DNA of 64,000 nt from Bacillus cereus. Lineage in GTDB: Bacteria; Bacillota; Bacilli; Bacillales; Bacillaceae_G. The translations under genes were made by a program, and so were the position numbers. The DNA is taken from the NCBI RefSeq assembly GCF_025917685.1, contig NZ_CP089518.1, positions 2,357,001-2,421,000 of the forward strand. Direction: 5' to 3'. The notes under the pieces were generated by a model. It was not told the DNA's origin, did no database searches, and saw nothing but the letters and a program-made list of their open reading frames with translations. This document shows, one piece after another, positions 62,012-64,000 of this stretch (position 1 is its first letter; the number at the start of each line of letters is the position of its first letter).

Positions 62012-62938
62012 ATGATTTTGAAAAACAAGAGGATGCAAATAATAGGGATCTGTGCTGGCATATTAGGCTTAGGTCTTACAAGCTTAGGAACTTTTACAGG
62101 AGGGGCATTGCAAGTTGAAGCGAAAGAAAAGACAGGACCAGTTAAACATAATAATCATGCGACGTATAAAGAATTCTCTCAACTTGAGAAAAAATTTGAT
62201 GCTCGATTAGGTGTGTATGCTATTGATACTGGTACAAATCGAACAATTTCTTATCGACCTAACGAAAGATTTGCCTATGCATCAACCTATAAGGCCTTAG
62301 CGGCAGGGGTATTGCTACAGCAAAACTCAATTGATAAATTAAATGAAGTCATCAACTATACGAAAGATGATTTAGTTGAATATTCACCCGTTACAGAGAA
62401 ACATGTAGATAGTGGAATGACATTAGGAGAAATTGTTGAGGCCGCTGTTCGTTCCAGTGATAATACTGCAGGGAATATTTTATTAAATAAAATAGGCGGC
62501 CCTAAGGGATATGAAAAGGCACTTAGACAGATGAGTGATCGGGTTACTATGGCTGATCGCTTTGAGGCAGAGTTAAACGAAGCTATTCCAGGAGACATCC
62601 GTGACACTAGTACAGCAAAAGCAATTGCTACAAATCTCAAGGCTTTTACGGTCGGAAATGCGCTTCCAGCTCATAAACGTAACATTCTTACAGAGTGGAT
62701 GAAAGGCAATGCCACAGGAGACAAACTTATTCGTGCAGGCGTACCAACTGACTGGGTAGTTGGAGATAAATCAGGAGCTGGAAGTTATGGGACAAGAAAT
62801 GATATTGCTATCGTTTGGCCGCCGAATAAAGCACCTATTATCATCGCAATTTTATCCAGTAAAGATGAAAAAGAGGACACCTATGATAACCAACTAATTG
62901 CAGAGGCAGCTAAAGTTGTAATCAATGCTCTTAGGTAA
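62012..62938 (+). CDS. bla: Class A beta-lactamase (Bla1/BlaI-penicillinase type)
   Basis: 308 residues from ATG 62012; AAAGGA fits TTG 62018 better by spacing, and ATG 62009 is also possible. Signal peptide about 1-35 (QVEAKEK). All class A motifs are present: STYK (nucleophile Ser, Lys), SDN, the omega-loop Glu in EAELNEA and the KSG triad in DKSGAGS. Secreted serine penicillinase of the B. cereus Bla1 group. SigP-type promoter upstream; it closes the beta-lactam-response island. Confidence 0.95.
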   Translation: MILKNKRMQIIGICAGILGLGLTSLGTFTGGALQVEAKEKTGPVKHNNHATYKEFSQLEKKFDARLGVYAIDTGTNRTISYRPNERFAYASTYKALAAGVLLQQNSIDKLNEVINYTKDDLVEYSPVTEKHVDSGMTLGEIVEAAVRSSDNTAGNILLNKIGGPKGYEKALRQMSDRVTMADRFEAELNEAIPGDIRDTSTAKAIATNLKAFTVGNALPAHKRNILTEWMKGNATGDKLIRAGVPTDWVVGDKSGAGSYGTRNDIAIVWPPNKAPIIIAILSSKDEKEDTYDNQLIAEAAKVVINALR

Positions 62939-63056
62939 TAAACTCTCAGTTTTCTCATTTCTTTACCTAATTTTATACAAAGTCTTATGCGGGGGAAAAG
63001 TGGGGAAGACTAGAGGGGAACAAATAGTATGAAATTATTTAAGAATAATAAATAAT

Positions 63057-63098
63057 AAAACGGACAAATTCAAGAAAGTATGAATTCGTCCGTTTTAT
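63057..63098. terminator. Intrinsic terminator
   Basis: AAAACGGAC...AATTCA pairs with TGAATT..GTCCGTTTT (one bulge), followed by ATTT. It lies between bla and proC, so may serve both. Confidence 0.8.
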
Positions 63099-63184
63099 TT
63101 ACTACTTATAATGAGGATTATCTAAACCAAATGTGAATATGGTATACAACTTAATTAAGGCATACGCAATTGGTAAATTTTATT

Positions 63185-64000
63185 TTAATTGTTTTTCGTT
63201 AGACTAGATAGTTCAACAGATTTTTGAGTACAACGCTTCATAGCTGAAATGATGGCTGTTCTTAAACCTTTTTCTTCTAATGTTGCTACAGCTTCTATAG
63301 TCGTTCCACCTGGAGAACAAACCATATCTTTCAATGCACCCGGATGTATTCCTGTCTCTAGTACCATTTTTGCAGAACCTAATACAGCCTGGGCTGCGAA
63401 TTTATATGCTTGATCCCTTGGCATTCCTTCCAATACAGCAGCATCTGCCATGGCTTCTATAAACATATATACATAGGCTGGCGACGAACCACTTACAGAA
63501 GTTACAACATCCATTAATTTTTCATTTACTATCTCTGTTTGACCAAAACTATTAAAAATGTTTAATATATCTTCTAAATCTTTTTCTGTAACCAGTTCAT
63601 TAGGGCATAATGCAGACATTCCTTCGCCAACAAGAGCTGGTGTATTAGGCATTACTCTTACAATCTTTAACTTTCTACCAAAAGCATCCTCAGTACTCAT
63701 AATGCTTTTTCCAGCAGCGATAGTTACGATTATTACATCGCCATTTATTTGGTCTTTTATTTCGTTAATTACTGATAAGTATAAGTCTGGCTTAATTGAC
63801 AAAATTAAAATATCAGCATTTTTAGCTACTGCATTGTTTTTAGAAGTTATAGTTACGCCATATTTTTCGCTAGCATTTTTTAAATTAGTAACGTTTACGT
63901 CTGAACAAATTATTTTTTCTGCAGACACTATATTTTCGTTTATCATTCCGCCAATCATAGCCATCCCCATATTTCCGCATCCGATGAATCCAATTTGTTT
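63185..64000 (-). CDS. proC: Pyrroline-5-carboxylate reductase, start outside window
   Basis: Minus strand; the frame is open to base 64000, where it reads KQIGFIGCGNMGMAMIGG, so only the initiator Met (and perhaps a few residues) is missing; 271 residues are visible. The N-terminal NAD(P)-binding GCGNMG motif, VRVMPNTPALVGEGMSAL and the C-terminal signature VCSPGGTTIEAVATLE identify ProC. It reduces pyrroline-5-carboxylate to proline in the cytosol. Confidence 0.93.
   Translation of the reverse strand, partial: KQIGFIGCGNMGMAMIGGMINENIVSAEKIICSDVNVTNLKNASEKYGVTITSKNNAVAKNADILILSIKPDLYLSVINEIKDQINGDVIIVTIAAGKSIMSTEDAFGRKLKIVRVMPNTPALVGEGMSALCPNELVTEKDLEDILNIFNSFGQTEIVNEKLMDVVTSVSGSSPAYVYMFIEAMADAAVLEGMPRDQAYKFAAQAVLGSAKMVLETGIHPGALKDMVCSPGGTTIEAVATLEEKGLRTAIISAMKRCTQKSVELSSLTKNN

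Noticed and set aside
1..64000. rRNA, tRNA genes, CRISPR arrays, prophage or complete insertion sequences
   Set aside because: No cloverleaf, regularly spaced repeats, phage module or intact transposase gene was seen; only the IS3 and possible DDE fragments listed.

Overview
The window is chromosomal DNA of a low-GC Firmicute and almost certainly a member of the Bacillus cereus group. The evidence is the AT-rich coding, strong GGAGG-type ribosome binding sites with many TTG/GTG starts, a class A beta-lactamase of the Bla1 type, a sigP-rsiP locus, a SpoIISA-type toxin with two small antitoxins, and repeats with the look of the group-specific bcr1 element (TTTAT at both ends, about 157-160 bp). 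I saw no rRNA, tRNA or CRISPR array. Both window edges cut genes: a FAD amine oxidase-like gene on the left, and proC on the right, which lacks at least its initiator codon.

Layout. 1-2 kb: a flavin oxidase fragment overlapping an ECF41-type sigma factor. 2-6.5 kb: an O-methyltransferase, a TelA-family gene with a membrane partner, and a membrane-protein gene split by one in-frame stop. 6.5-13 kb: a secreted GHL10-type glycosidase facing a PTS IIB - PTS IIC - small membrane protein - anmK - sugar kinase operon that looks built for salvaging amino sugars from the wall, then plsY. 13-20 kb: a GNAT/aminotransferase fusion, a threonine ammonia-lyase, a MarR regulator and an MFS pump with two palindromic operators, and small metabolic genes. 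20-28 kb: a DEAD-box helicase, then a TetR gene, MFS pump, ABC permease and ABC ATPase with the same 17-bp palindrome in front of both the regulator and the pump. 28-33 kb: methyltransferases, a VOC protein, an erythromycin-esterase-type protein, a CPBP protease and a DJ-1/PfpI protein. 33.8-36.1 kb is a decayed zone holding an IS3-family transposase tail, an unknown gene tail, a MITE-like palindrome and a CBS-domain pseudogene around one intact SDR gene. 37-43 kb: a 2-oxoacid decarboxylase facing a MarR gene, gpmA, the spoIIS toxin-antitoxin locus and pepD. 43-52.5 kb: a secreted papain-like protease with a partner, a secreted agmatine-deiminase-like enzyme behind a MerR-type promoter, an acetyltransferase with a probable translational attenuator, dacA, a lytic transglycosylase and an acyltransferase.

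52-63 kb is the most coherent part: a beta-lactam-response island. It encodes the ECF sigma factor SigP, its membrane anti-sigma RsiP, three class B penicillin-binding proteins and a class A beta-lactamase, with dacA a few kb upstream. Five promoters (before dacA, the lipoprotein PBP, sigP, the 711-residue PBP and bla) share GGAACAA, exactly 15 bases, then (T/G)GTCTAT(T/A)(A/T). The regulator and a clustered cell-wall regulon can therefore be read directly from the sequence. The third PBP gene, convergent with rsiP, has no such box and is a candidate for the beta-lactam sensor.

Dispersed repeats: three well-preserved bcr1-like copies (43431, 48076, 55576), one internally deleted reverse copy (40168), and two degenerate ones (16546, 18182).
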